64,000 bases of DNA from Lantana camara (Eukaryota > Streptophyta > Magnoliopsida > Lamiales > Verbenaceae), in contig CM074863.1 in assembly GCA_037501455.1 (NCBI GenBank), positions 56,029,501 through 56,093,500 on the forward strand, read 5' to 3'. How positions within the stretch are numbered: position 1 is the first letter of the stretch; each line of letters begins with the position of its first letter. The notes under the pieces were generated by a model, which worked only from the letters and a program-made list of their open reading frames with translations, was not told where the DNA came from and made no database searches. The position numbers and the translations under genes were made by a program. Below are positions 19,162-29,186 of the stretch, piece by piece.

Positions 19162-20180
19162 ATGTCTCCTAGAAGACATCGGGAAAGGTCTCCGGGACGT
19201 CATCATCACCGTGATCATTCCCCTAATCCACCACAGCCACCTATGAATATGGAACATTTTATGGAAGCAGTGTATAATTATGTGGAACATAGAAGAGCTC
19301 AAGATCCTCCTATACAACCACCAGCTGAGCAACAAACACCTCCTCCTAATAATCCACGAGATCACCATGGGTTGTTTTTGAGTTATAATCCCCCAAGGTT
19401 TTCGGGTTCAGTAGATGATGCAATATCGGAAGGATAGCTAACAAGGATTGAGAGGATTTTCAATGTTAGACAATTTACATCTCAAGAGAAGGCTCAATTC
19501 GCTATTTTTCAACTGGATGGAGAAGCCTATGATTGGTGGGAACGCACACGAGAAAAACTTGAAGTGGAAGAGGAGGCGGTGAATTGGGAAGTCTTTGTAA
19601 GGGAATTCAGAGAAGCTTTTGTGCCTGAGGTCGTTCGAGAAAGAAAGGAACAAGAATTTATGGATTTGAAACAGGGAACTCGGACGGTGGCTCAGTACCT
19701 TTCTCTCTTCAATAGGCTTGGCAAATATGCACCCCACATCACACGGGATGAAAAGAAAAAGGCAAGGAAGTTTATTGCTGGATTGAGACATGACCTTCGA
19801 CATGGACATGCAGGCCATAATTTCGAATCTTTTGCTGATACGGTACAAAGGGCCTTAACACAGAAAGAGTAATATAAGAAAACGGATCCCATTTCACGAA
19901 TGCAAATGGGGCAGGGATCCGGATTTGGAAAAGGGAAAAGGCCTATGGTATCCCCTCTCAGCCATTTCAAGGACAGAATAAGAAGTTTCGAGCTGCGGGA
20001 ACTGCACCACCGAAGCCACAAGTACCTCAAGCTTCTTCTGATCCTCGACATGATAGGCCACCATGTTTGTATTGTGGAGGCCCTACTCACACATACAACA
20101 CCTGCAGGAAGAGGTTGGGACAGTGCCTGATATGCGGGAAAGCAACACACATAGCTAACACTTGTTCAGATAAGACTCCA
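19162..20180 (+). pseudogene. gag pseudogene (capsid region and two zinc knuckles)
   Basis: The start is ATG at 19162, just after a possible splice acceptor (TTGGACAG). The retrotransposon Gag core is recognisable (IERIF, QLDGEAYDWWERTREKL, EFMDLKQGTRTVAQYLSLF). In-frame stops occur at 19435-19437 (TAG) and 19870-19872 (TAA), and a frameshift near 19955-19990 separates the capsid part from two CCHC knuckles at about 20063-20157 (CLYCGGPTHTYNTC and CLICGKATHIANTC). The protein would form the particle and bind element RNA; this copy cannot make it intact. Confidence 0.88.
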
Positions 20181-23100
20181 GGATATCAACCGGGAGCTCA
20201 AAGGCCAATGATACCGGCTCGTGCTTATGCACTTGCGGGTGAAGAGCAGGATGTGGAAGCCAATCCCAATTCCATGGTGGAAGGTACGATATGCATCCAT
20301 AACACGAACATACATGCATTATTTGACCCTGGAGCTACTCATTCTTTTATATCTTGCAAACTAGTTGATATTCTGTGTTTGCCTATTATGTGTTTAAATG
20401 CTTGTTATGTGGTGAGTTCGCCGTTGGGTGGAAGTCTTGAGACAGATCAGGTGGTCAGAGATTGTGTGATTGGGTTTGAAGGCAGAGAATATCAGGCAGA
20501 TTTGGTGGTGATGCCGATGAACAGATATGGGGTTATTCTGGGGATGGATTGGTTATTTCGGTACCACGCTACGGTTGATTGTTTTACCAAGACAGTTAAA
20601 TTGGGAAAAGAAGTAACAGTGGAGAAAGAATCAAAGATCGCGCCTCTCTTATCGTTTACTGAAGCTCATAAATTGATAAGGAACGGAGCTATGGGATGTA
20701 TTGCTTATATTTGAATAAGCCGAAAGATCAGGCGAAACTGGAAGAGACAGAAGTGGTGAAGGAATATCTTGAGGTATTTCCAGAAGTCTTGGGTTCTTTA
20801 CCTCCGGATCGAGAGATTAAATTTGTGATAGATTTATATCCGGGATCTGAACCTTATTCTAAGACTCCTTACCGGATGGCACCGGTAGTGTAATAGCCCT
20901 AAAACCCGTCTGTCGATATGGTCCGCTTTGGGCAATCCGGTATAACCCGGCCTTCCCTCATGGTTTTGTTTCTCCCGGTGGAATTTAAACCCGAAGGTGC
21001 CCACCTAGGAAAAGGCCTCAACAGGGAAGAGGTATCCACCCCCTTATAAGGAAGGCTTCGTTCTCCTCCTCTTCCGATGTGGGACAAGTACTTTGAGCCT
21101 TACAGGGGCTAGGTGCGGGGGATGTGGTGGCTCGCCGCTCCGGGTACTACATCTTAAAGTGGTATAAGAGCTGGGACTCGGTCCGGTGTGCCAGCGAGGA
21201 CACTGGGCCCTTATGGGGGGTGGACTGTAAGGTTCAAAGTGCTTGTCCCACATCGAAAGAGGAGGAGAACGAAGCCTTCCTTATAAAGGGGTGGATACCT
21301 CTTCCCTGTCGAGGCCTTTTCCTGGGTGGGCACCTTCGGGTTTAAAGCCGGGTTATACCGGATTGCCCAAAGCAGACACTATCGACAGGCGGGTTTTCGG
21401 GCTGTTACAGGTAAAGCTACAGGAGTTAAAAGTTCAGTTGGAAGATCTTCTCAAGAATGGATATATTCGACTGAGTCCATCACCGTAGGGCGCGCCAGTT
21501 CTATTTGTTAAGAAGAAGGATGGAACTTTGAGAATGTGCATTGATTACCGGGAGTTAAATCGGATGACTGTAAATAATAAATATCCTTTGCCTCATATAG
21601 AAGATTTGTTCGATATGCTACAAGGGTCAAGGGTGTATTCCAAGCTCGACCTAAGGCAGGGATATTATCAGTTAAAGATTAAGGAGAAAGATATTCCTAA
21701 GACAGGATTTAATACCCAGTATGGACATTATGAATTTGTGGTGATGCCATTTGGGCTAACCAAAGCGCCGGCAGCTTTTATGGACATGATGCACCGAATT
21801 TTTCGACCCTATCTCGATAAGTTCGTGGTGATCTTCATTGATGATATTTTGGTATATTCGAGGTCGGAAGAGGATCATGCTCGTCATCTGAGATCGGTGT
21901 TGGAGACTTTAAGAGATAACCAGCTTTATGCAAAGTTCAGTAAGTGTGAGTTCTGGATCGACAGGGTAAGTTTCTTGGGTCACATTATTTCGAGCAAAGG
22001 ATTGGAAGTAGATCCTTCGAAAGTAGAGGCAGTTTAACAGTGACAGAGTCCTAAGAATGCCTCCGAAGTTTGAAGTTTCTTGGGTTTAGCCAGTTATTAT
22101 CGAAGATTTGTTAAGGACTTCTCTAAGATCGCAGCTCCATTGACCCGATTAACCAAGAAAGAGGTTCAGTTTAAATGGGATGAGAAGTGTGAAGCTAGTT
22201 TTCAGCTCTTGAAAGATAAGTTAACTTCTGCACCGATATTAGGCCTTCCGGAAGGTATTGAAGGGTTTGTGGTGTATACCGATGCTTCCCATGAAGTCTT
22301 AGGTTGTGTTTTAATGCAGAATGGGAGAGTAATTGCTTATGCCTCTAGGAAATTGAAAGAGCATGAGAAAAATTATCCCACTCACGACCTTGAACTGTAT
22401 GGAACTTCTTTTGAGATTTTTACGGATCACAGGAGCCTTCAGTATTTGTTTTCACAGAAGGATTTGAATAGAAGATAGCGTCGGTGGATGGAAACTCTCG
22501 AGGATTATGATTGTGTGATTAAGTATCACCCGGGTAAGGCTAACGTGGTCGCGGATGCATTGAGCAGGAAGGCTAGTGTATCTAATTTAAAGGTAAACAT
22601 TGGACAACCAATGGAGTTGGTTATGATAAAGGCTCGTATTGGTAATATCTCGATACGGTCAGGATTAAGGCAACAGATATTTGAGGCACAAAGGACAGAT
22701 ACTGAGATTCAGAAATTAATAGAAAAGGCTCGATCAGATCCTGAGTGTCCATTTGGATTTGATGACACGGGAATTTTCCGGTTCAAGAATAGAGTGGTAG
22801 TTCCAACGGAATTGAGAAGGGTTATTCTGGATGAAGCTCATAAAACCGCTTATTCAGTGCATCCTGGTGGAAACAAGATGTATAGAGATTTAAAACAGTA
22901 TTATTGGTGGAACGGGTTGAAAAGAGATGTGGTGAATTATGTGAAGCAGTGTCTGACTTGTCAGTTAGTGAAAGCTGAACATCAGAAGCCGTCGGGATTG
23001 TTACAACCACTACCTATTCCAGAATGGAAATGGGAACAGATAGCAATGGATTTTGTATCGGGTTTACCCAGAGTGAAGGGTGGATTCGATGGAATTAGGG

Positions 23101-24131
23101 TAATGGTGGACAGACTGACCAAGTCAGCACATTTTCTTGCTATTCGGATGTCGGATAAGATAAACAAGTTGGCCAAGAAGTATTGTGATGAGATTGTTCG
23201 TTTACATGGAGTGCCAGTTAGTATTGTCTCAGTTCGGGATCCGAGATTCACTTCCAAGTTTTGGCAAGAATTACAGAAATGTTTGGGGACCAAGCTTCAA
23301 TTCAATACAACTTTTCATCCACAGACTGATGGGCAGTCTGAGAGGCTAATCCGATATCTTGAGGATATGTTAAGGGTGTGTGCGTTGGATTTCTCAAGTT
23401 CATGGAATGAACAATTGCCACTGATTGAGTTTGCTTACAATAACAGTTATCAAGCATCTATAGAAATGGCACCGTATGAGTTTCTTTATGGAAGAAAGTG
23501 CCGATCCCCGTTGTTTTTCGATTTGGAAGAATGGAAGTGGAGCAAACAGGAAGGTGTGAAAAGAGGGGAAAAGAAAGAGAAACCTTCCAAAGCTATTCAG
23601 GATGCTATCGAAAAGGTTCAAATTATTCGGCAACGGATGAAAGCAGCCCAAGATCGACAGAAAAGCTATGCAGATAAATGAAGGAAAGATCTTGAATTCG
23701 AAGTTGGGGATAGAGTGTTCCTGAAAGCTTCACCTCGTAAAGGATTCACCAGAATTGGAAAGGGAGGAAAACTGAATCCACGGTATTTGGGACCCTATGA
23801 GATTCTGGAGAGAATCGGGGATATAGCCTACAGGTTGGATTTACCTCTAAGTTTAACGGGTTTCCATAATGTCTTCCATGTTTCACAACTTCGGAAGTAC
23901 TATCCCGACGATTCAGTGGTAGTACCGGTTGAAGAAGTTGAGCTTGAACCGAATCTTACTTTTGTTCAGAAACCAGTTAAGATTCTGGATCGGAAATTTC
24001 AAGAACTTTGAAACAGACGTTTTCCCTTGGTGAAAGTATTGTGGCAAAGTGATAAGACGGAGGAAGCCACGTGGGAAACGGAAGAGAAGATGAAGAAGTT
24101 CTACCCCGAATTGTTTCTGAACGAGCAATGA
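20181..24131 (+). pseudogene. pol pseudogene: protease, RT, RNase H, integrase, chromodomain
   Basis: Protease motif ALFDPGATHSF is near 20318. The frame breaks near 20700 and again where the TRIM-like element is inserted (20889-21409). RT spans about 21500-21990 with FIDDILVYS. RNase H (about 22250-22570) lacks roughly 15 codons in frame between THDLEL and YGTSF. Integrase (about 22830-23530) has the HHCC finger, but the expected second catalytic Asp is Val (VSVRDPRF); the Glu of QTDGQSE remains. GPY/F is near 23790 and the chromodomain near 24010-24110 (EATWETEEKMKKFYPELF). Premature stops lie near 21486, 22036, 22042, 22474, 23679 and 24009. Enzymes would copy and insert the element, with the chromodomain targeting chromatin, but this copy is inactive. 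Confidence 0.9.
20889..21409 (+). mobile_element. TRIM-like element with LTRs in inverted orientation (521 bp)
   Basis: Left arm 20889-21151 starts TGTAATAGCCC and ends GGGTACTACA like the LTRs here, followed by a PBS-like TGGTATAAGAGC at 21160. A 74-bp spacer ends with a purine-rich GGGGGGTGGA. The right arm, 21226-21409, is the reverse complement of the outer part of the left arm, with a deletion of about 33 bp and scattered substitutions. Flanks are GGTAG and GGTAA, a 5-bp duplication with one change, and removing the element restores pol continuity. No protein is encoded. Each arm carries GTCCCACATCG and TTATAA motifs like a plant snRNA promoter. The 5S sequence of Cassandra TRIMs was not seen. 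Confidence 0.8.
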
Positions 24132-24165
24132 ATCCGAGGATGGATTCTCTTTAAGGGGGAGAGGT
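24130..24165 (+). promoter_or_regulatory. Polypurine tract with preceding hairpin
   Basis: AAGGGGGAGAGGT at 24153-24165 directly abuts the 3' LTR and should prime plus-strand DNA synthesis. GAATCCGAGGATGGATTC at 24130-24147 folds as GAATCC/GGATTC with a six-base loop, a few bases before the tract. Confidence 0.85.
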
Positions 24166-27013
24166 TGTAACGCCCGCGATTTCACAGGTGCAGGTAATTG
24201 GTATGTGCGTGTTTAATTTAAGTTTGTGATTTTATATTTTAGTTAATTGTTTAAACTCGTTTATAATTTGAATTATTTTTTTAAATTTCATACGAATTCC
24301 AATGTGAGATATGAATATATGAATGAAATTGTGGAAATGTGAATTTCGTGAATTTGGTGGTAATTGAATGAAATTACGTGTTTCGTGTGATCCGAGGGTT
24401 TAATTGTAACTTATTTGAATGTTTTGGACTCAATTGGTAATTGAGTTGGGCTTAATTGCCACTTTTTGAAAGTTTAGGGACCTATTTGAATAATAGACAA
24501 CCCTGAACGGTTTTCGCGATATCTTGAGCTCCGGACCTCGAAATCGAGATCCGTTTTCGGCGTTGAACTTGTTTCGACGATTCCTATTCTTTAAACTTGA
24601 TCTTATACCTTTTCAATACCGTTTGAGCCTTCAACGACGAACCTTTCCATAACCTCGTTTCTTATAATTTGATTCTAACCGTTTATTAATCAAACCGGAC
24701 CTGGATCGACCCGAATCCTACCCTAATACCACCAAATATCAGCAATTGCTTCCTCTTGCTTCCATTTTTCCATCGATCATCAGCCATCCCAAGAAGAGAA
24801 GAGAAGCTCTAAGAATTTCCATTTTCTTCCAACCAAACTTTAAGCTCAAGCTTAATCAATCCTCCATTTTTCTCCAAGGTAATTAGTGATTTGCAACCTC
24901 CATCTTCTCCTCTATCTTTTCATCTAGGAATAGCTTGGCACGAGTGAAGGATTCATGTTGTTTGAATAAGGGCATGAATAGCTTGATTAGGGTTTGAGTT
25001 TGATCATTGGATTTCCATGATTTAAATTGAGGATTAATGCATGAAAGATGATGCTTGTAAGTTTTCTATCATTTCTACATGCTTAAATATAAGATTGGGT
25101 GATGATTGCATGAGTTGCCATTAATGGAGCTTGAAGCTCCATGCTTGAAAATCATGATGATGATGATTTTGCCAACTTTGGGCATGAATTCTTGTATTTT
25201 AGCTTGGATTGCATGTTATATATGAAGTATAGGGATTGAATTCATGTCTAAGTGGTACATATGAGCTTCCTTGTTGCTGCCCTGTTTTGCAAAGCTTTTC
25301 CCTCGCAGAAACAGAGCTTCTGCTCTGTTTTCTCTTTCAAAACGACGAGCTGACACGGTCGTGTCAGCTTTGAACTGAAAATGGACACGGCCGTGTTGGT
25401 AGTTCGACTTGCGAAAAATATTTTCAGAAAATCGGACACGGCCGTGTCCAAATCCTTTGAAAATGTAACACGGCCGTGTCATTTGAATTGGCAGCTTTGG
25501 GAAAACTCTTTCATTGCTTGTATTGTGTTTATTGTTCGTATTTGTGAAATATATGCAGCGTGAATTGGTGGAGCTATGAACTATGATTGATTAATAACCT
25601 TGGGAAATTTACATGAATGTAAGAATGAAAGCTATGAACGCTAGGAACGTGAATGAATACGATTTTATCGTATATTGAATGGAATTTGATGAATTGTATG
25701 CTTAATTGCATTCTATGGCCTTCATGATCAAATTCTTACATGTTATGCACTTCATCACATTCCATTGCATTGCCGAGCGTCAAATGCTGTCATAATTGAG
25801 TCTCACATTACTTTTGTCACACAGATATTGATCCTGTGGGAGGTGAGACCGGGTAGTGAGGTCCTTATCGGGTTCTTTTGTCTACCAGGTGGGTTTTTCT
25901 TCTATTAGTTAAAAGATATGACCCCAATATACCCAATGTGCAAGATTTTGGCCAAAGATGTATATATCTATATCGAATTTTACAACGAATTAATGTTTTC
26001 AACGTTAAGCCTTTATTTTATAAATCCTACCAAAAATTTTGGCGAGAATTGAATGTTCACAATGAATGGGGGCCCGGGACTTAGTGTATTTGGTGAACCG
26101 GGGAAGCTTGGGCTGACGGGGATCCACATATACTAGTCCCATCAATTACGGTAACCTAGACTTCACTAGGAGATTAGTGAAAGAAGGGGAGCCGAGCTTT
26201 TGGGGATTCATGTACCCCTCTAGCACTAATGAATGAGGGTTCGGGCCTTGCAAACCCGTCCCCTAACCGGAGGAAGAAGGAGTATATGAATGATCGAATG
26301 AATGACCGAATGAACGTACACGAAAGAATGTAATGTCTGAACGAATGAATAAATGAATGATTAATGAATTACACGAGATGAAGGTTGGAGATAATGCACG
26401 CCCACTCGCCGGGCCACAAATGACCTAATGAAGTGAATTGTTATAATCCTGTTTGTTGCATTTTACTTCCCACTTGGGGAAAATTATTCTAAAACCTCGA
26501 ATAAGGATTATAACTTGCATGTATGTGTTTAAATTCCGCCATATTATGATATTATGCCTATTTTATACCCACCAGTCTGTCTAAGACTGAACCCGGAGTT
26601 GTTTCAGTTCTTTTGCAGGAAGGGATGCTAGGCGGGATACAAGTCTGGGAGAGTCTTGCATAGTGTCTAGCATTTCTTTTGTATTACACGCATATGCTTA
26701 TACCTTGTGATCTTTTGGAGTATTGTATATGAATTTCGAGCGTACATGTATATGGTATTTGTATTGATCTTCCTTGAACATAAATGTTGGTACCTAGAGC
26801 CTATAGCTCAATATATGGAATATGAATTATTGCTTCCGCTGTTCTGTTACTTTGATTGTTGTTGTTGTTGGGGTAAGTATAGGTTAATCCCGCCTGGCTT
26901 AGTGAGTGTGTATGTCCCCGTTCGCTATGATTTGACACGTGTATGGAAATCCATTTCATATACGGGTCGGGTTATAGTGCGGGGGATGTGACGTCTCGCG
27001 CTCGGGCGTTACA
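24166..27013 (+). mobile_element. 3' LTR of the Tekay-type element
   Basis: 2,848 bp, uninterrupted, TGTAACGCCC to GGGCGTTACA. It has the same order of signals as the 5' LTR: donor AAG|GTAATT near 24877, palindromes 25349-25479, GCCGAGCGTC block near 25773, hairpin CAGTCTGTCTAAGACTG at 26573-26589 and acceptor ending at 26618. Confidence 0.95.
25349..25479 (+). repeat. Palindrome cluster in the 3' LTR
   Basis: Same four units as at 14567-14699. The fourth (ACACGGCCGTGT, 25468-25479) is perfect here, showing the ancestral state of the decayed 5' copy. Confidence 0.9.
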
Positions 27014-27050
27014 GTTGGTTGAACGTCTTCAATCTTTGACAAACAAAGTC

Positions 27051-27697
27051 ATGAATCCCCCTCCAAGACCTATTCTGGCATGGGTGCAAGAGTACATTGT
27101 TGAACGTCTTCGGTTATATGCCGGAGAGAATGAAATTGATCGGTTAGAAGTCTTCGACACAGTGCTATTTATGGTGTCGCGTGATTTGACTCAGCGATTC
27201 AAAATAAGATTCTGGGCCCGAGATGGTGTAGCAGCGGTGAAAGAACTGCGGATAAAATTTTACGAATCCCGTAGATTATTGACGTGTCCTGGAGTTAAAA
27301 TGGGTGCTAATCGTATTCACGCCGAAATTGAGACCCTAGTATATTATGAAGTGAATACCATTGAGCTAAGTCGAATTCATCCGTGTTCCCCCTTTTTTTT
27401 GGAATTGTTCATTATTCAATGTTTAATTTTACATAGGTTATTCATCGGGATTCCAACGCCAGGGCATTTGGATGCCGTTATTACGACGACCTTAGGTATA
27501 TCTTCAAAGTGCGGCGGGCACACCTTTTGGAGGGCGAAGAGGAGCACCTCCACGCATACTACGTTGACAATAGGGACTCGGACCCCGAGTCCTTTGAGAG
27601 CGCGGATTACCCAGGCTATGAACACTTTGAGGAGAGTGTTAATTCTAACATCCCTCAGGAAGATCCGGATGAGGTTAATCAGTTTCCTCCCCCATGA
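27051..27697 (+). CDS. Unrecognised two-exon gene candidate, 186 aa
   Basis: Exon 1 is 27051-27350 and exon 2 is 27437-27697, separated by an 86-bp intron (GTGAAT...TTTTACATAG) of typical plant size with both exons in phase 0. The protein begins MNPPPRPILAWVQEYIVERL; its middle is basic and aromatic (RFKIRFWARDG), and its C-terminus is acidic (EEEHLHAYYVDNRDSDPESF) and ends in NQFPPP. I do not recognise a domain. The frame is open upstream to the retrotransposon boundary at 27013, and the pre-insertion sequence around 13270-13382 is in phase except for one stop, so the true gene may be longer and is now broken. It could be a functional short gene, a pseudogene or a gene fragment. Confidence 0.5.
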
Positions 27698-27950
27698 TAT
27701 AGACTGTGCTTCTCCAAAATTTGTTGTTTGTGGATTGTTTATAGTAGTTTAAATGCTACTGTTAGTTGATTGTAGTGTATATTTTTGGTTCTGCAATGAA
27801 ATGTTTAGTGTTGGTTGTTTATTGTTGTTTGATTCAAGTATATATCCTGCAAGGAAGTTTGTTTTAGTTGGAAGAATAAGAGTTTGTTTGATAAACTGAT
27901 GAACTATATGACAGTTATATATGAAAACAGAGAAACTGATGAACCATGTG

Positions 27951-29042
27951 ATCATAGTGAAACATTAGAAATGCTTAATTAAAATAATGTTTTGTCCAGT
28001 GAAACATTCAGAATGCGTGATTCAAAGAAGACTTTGTCCAGTGAAACATTAGAAATGCATAATTAAAAGAATGCTTTGTCCAGTGAAACATTAGAAATGC
28101 GTAATTAAAAGAATGCTTTGTCCAGTGAAACGTTAAGAATGCGTGATTCAAAGAAGACTTTGTCCAGTGAAACATTAGAAATGCGTAATTAAGAGAATGC
28201 TTTGTCCAGTGAAACGTTAAGAATGCGTGATTCAAAGAAGACTTTGTCCAGTGAAACATTAGAAATGCGTAATTAAAAGAATGCTTTGTCCAGTGAAACA
28301 TTAGAAATGCGTAATTAAAAGAATGCTTTGTCCGGTGAAACGTTAAGAATACGTGATTCAAAGAAGACTTTGTCCAGTGAAACATTAGAAATGTGTAATT
28401 AAAAGAATGCTTTCTCCAGTGAAACGTTAAGAATGCGTGATTCAAAGAAGACTTTGTCCAGTGAAACATTAGAAATGGGTAATTAAAAGAATGCTTTGTC
28501 CAGTGAAACGTTAAGAATGCGTGATTCAAAGAAGACTTTGTCCAGTGAAACATTAGAAATGGGTAATTAAAAGAATGCTTTGTCCAGTGAAACGTTAAGA
28601 ATGCGTGATTCAAAGAAGACTTTGTCCAGTGAAATATTAGAAATGCGTAATTAAAAGAATGCTTTGTCCAGTGAAACATTAGAAATGCGTAATTAAAAGA
28701 ATGCTTTGTCCAGTGAAACGTTAAGAATGTGTGATTCAAAGAAGACTTTGTCCAGTAAAACATTAGAAATGCGTAATTAAAAGAATGCTTTGTCCAGTGA
28801 AACGTTAAGAATGCGTGATTAAAAGAAGACTTTGTCCAGTGAAACATTAGCAATGCGTAATTAAAAGAATGCTTTGTCCAGTGAAACATTAGAAATGCGT
28901 AATTAAAAGAATGCTTTATCCAGTGAAACGTTAAGAATGCGTGATTCAAAGAAGACTTTGTCTAGTGAAACATTAGAAATGCGTAATTAAAAGAATGCTT
29001 TGTCCAATGAAACGTTAACAATGCTTTGTCCAGTGAAACGTT
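27951..29042. repeat. 42-bp minisatellite, about 25 units of two alternating types
   Basis: Unit type A reads TTTGTCCAGTGAAACATTAG then AAATGCGTAATTAAAAGAATGC. Type B differs at fixed sites (AAACGTTAAGAATGCGTGAT, then TCAAAGAAGAC). The order is mostly B-A-B-A, with occasional A-A, so the basic higher-order unit is 84 bp. Because 42 is a multiple of three, the minus strand stays open for 313 codons with a 14-residue repeat (HWTKHSFNYAFLMF); this is most likely a by-product. Confidence 0.92.
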
Positions 29043-29186
29043 AAGATTTATTGAATCATGACCACAATATTACAATAGAGTGAATCAAGATTTATTGAAT
29101 CATGAACACAACATTACAATAAAGTGAATCAAGATTTATTGAATCATGAATAAAACATTACAATAGAGTTAAACGTTAAGATTTAT
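29043..29186. repeat. 44-bp tandem repeat, about three units
   Basis: The unit starts GATTTATTGAATCATGACCA and recurs about every 44 bp. It adjoins the 42-bp array on the left and the LARD1 LTR on the right. LARD1 inserted at, or next to, this repeat. Confidence 0.8.

Larger units (their letters stand above)
13383..27013 (+). mobile_element. Complete, decayed Ty3/gypsy chromovirus (Tekay/Del type) with two nested insertions
   Basis: Bounds are TG...CA with target duplication GTTGG at 13378-13382 and 27014-27018. Order: 5' LTR, initiator-Met PBS, gag, protease, reverse transcriptase, RNase H, integrase, GPY/F region, chromodomain, polypurine tract, 3' LTR. The C-terminal chromodomain and 2.85 kb LTRs place it in the Tekay/Del clade. 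The total is 13.6 kb; without the nested solo LTR (2,711 bp including TSD) and the TRIM-like element (521 bp) it is about 10.4 kb. In about 480 bp of LTR compared by eye the two LTRs differ at about 10 sites, mostly transitions, so the insertion is not very recent. Stops, frameshifts and deletions make it non-autonomous. Confidence 0.95.

Noticed and set aside
20889..21409. Cassandra TRIM (5S-promoter LTR)
   Set aside because: No 5S rRNA internal promoter sequence was seen in either arm.
26943..27050. Upstream extension of the gene candidate from 26943
   Set aside because: Those codons lie in the retrotransposon LTR, and the open frame crosses the element boundary at 27013 by chance.
28008..28949. 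313-codon minus-strand ORF as a protein gene
   Set aside because: It is a direct result of a 42-bp tandem repeat whose period is divisible by three; no start context, splice sites or non-repetitive sequence. Kept only as a finding to test.
27951..29042. CRISPR-like array
   Set aside because: Units are contiguous 42-bp repeats without unique spacers, in a plant nuclear context.
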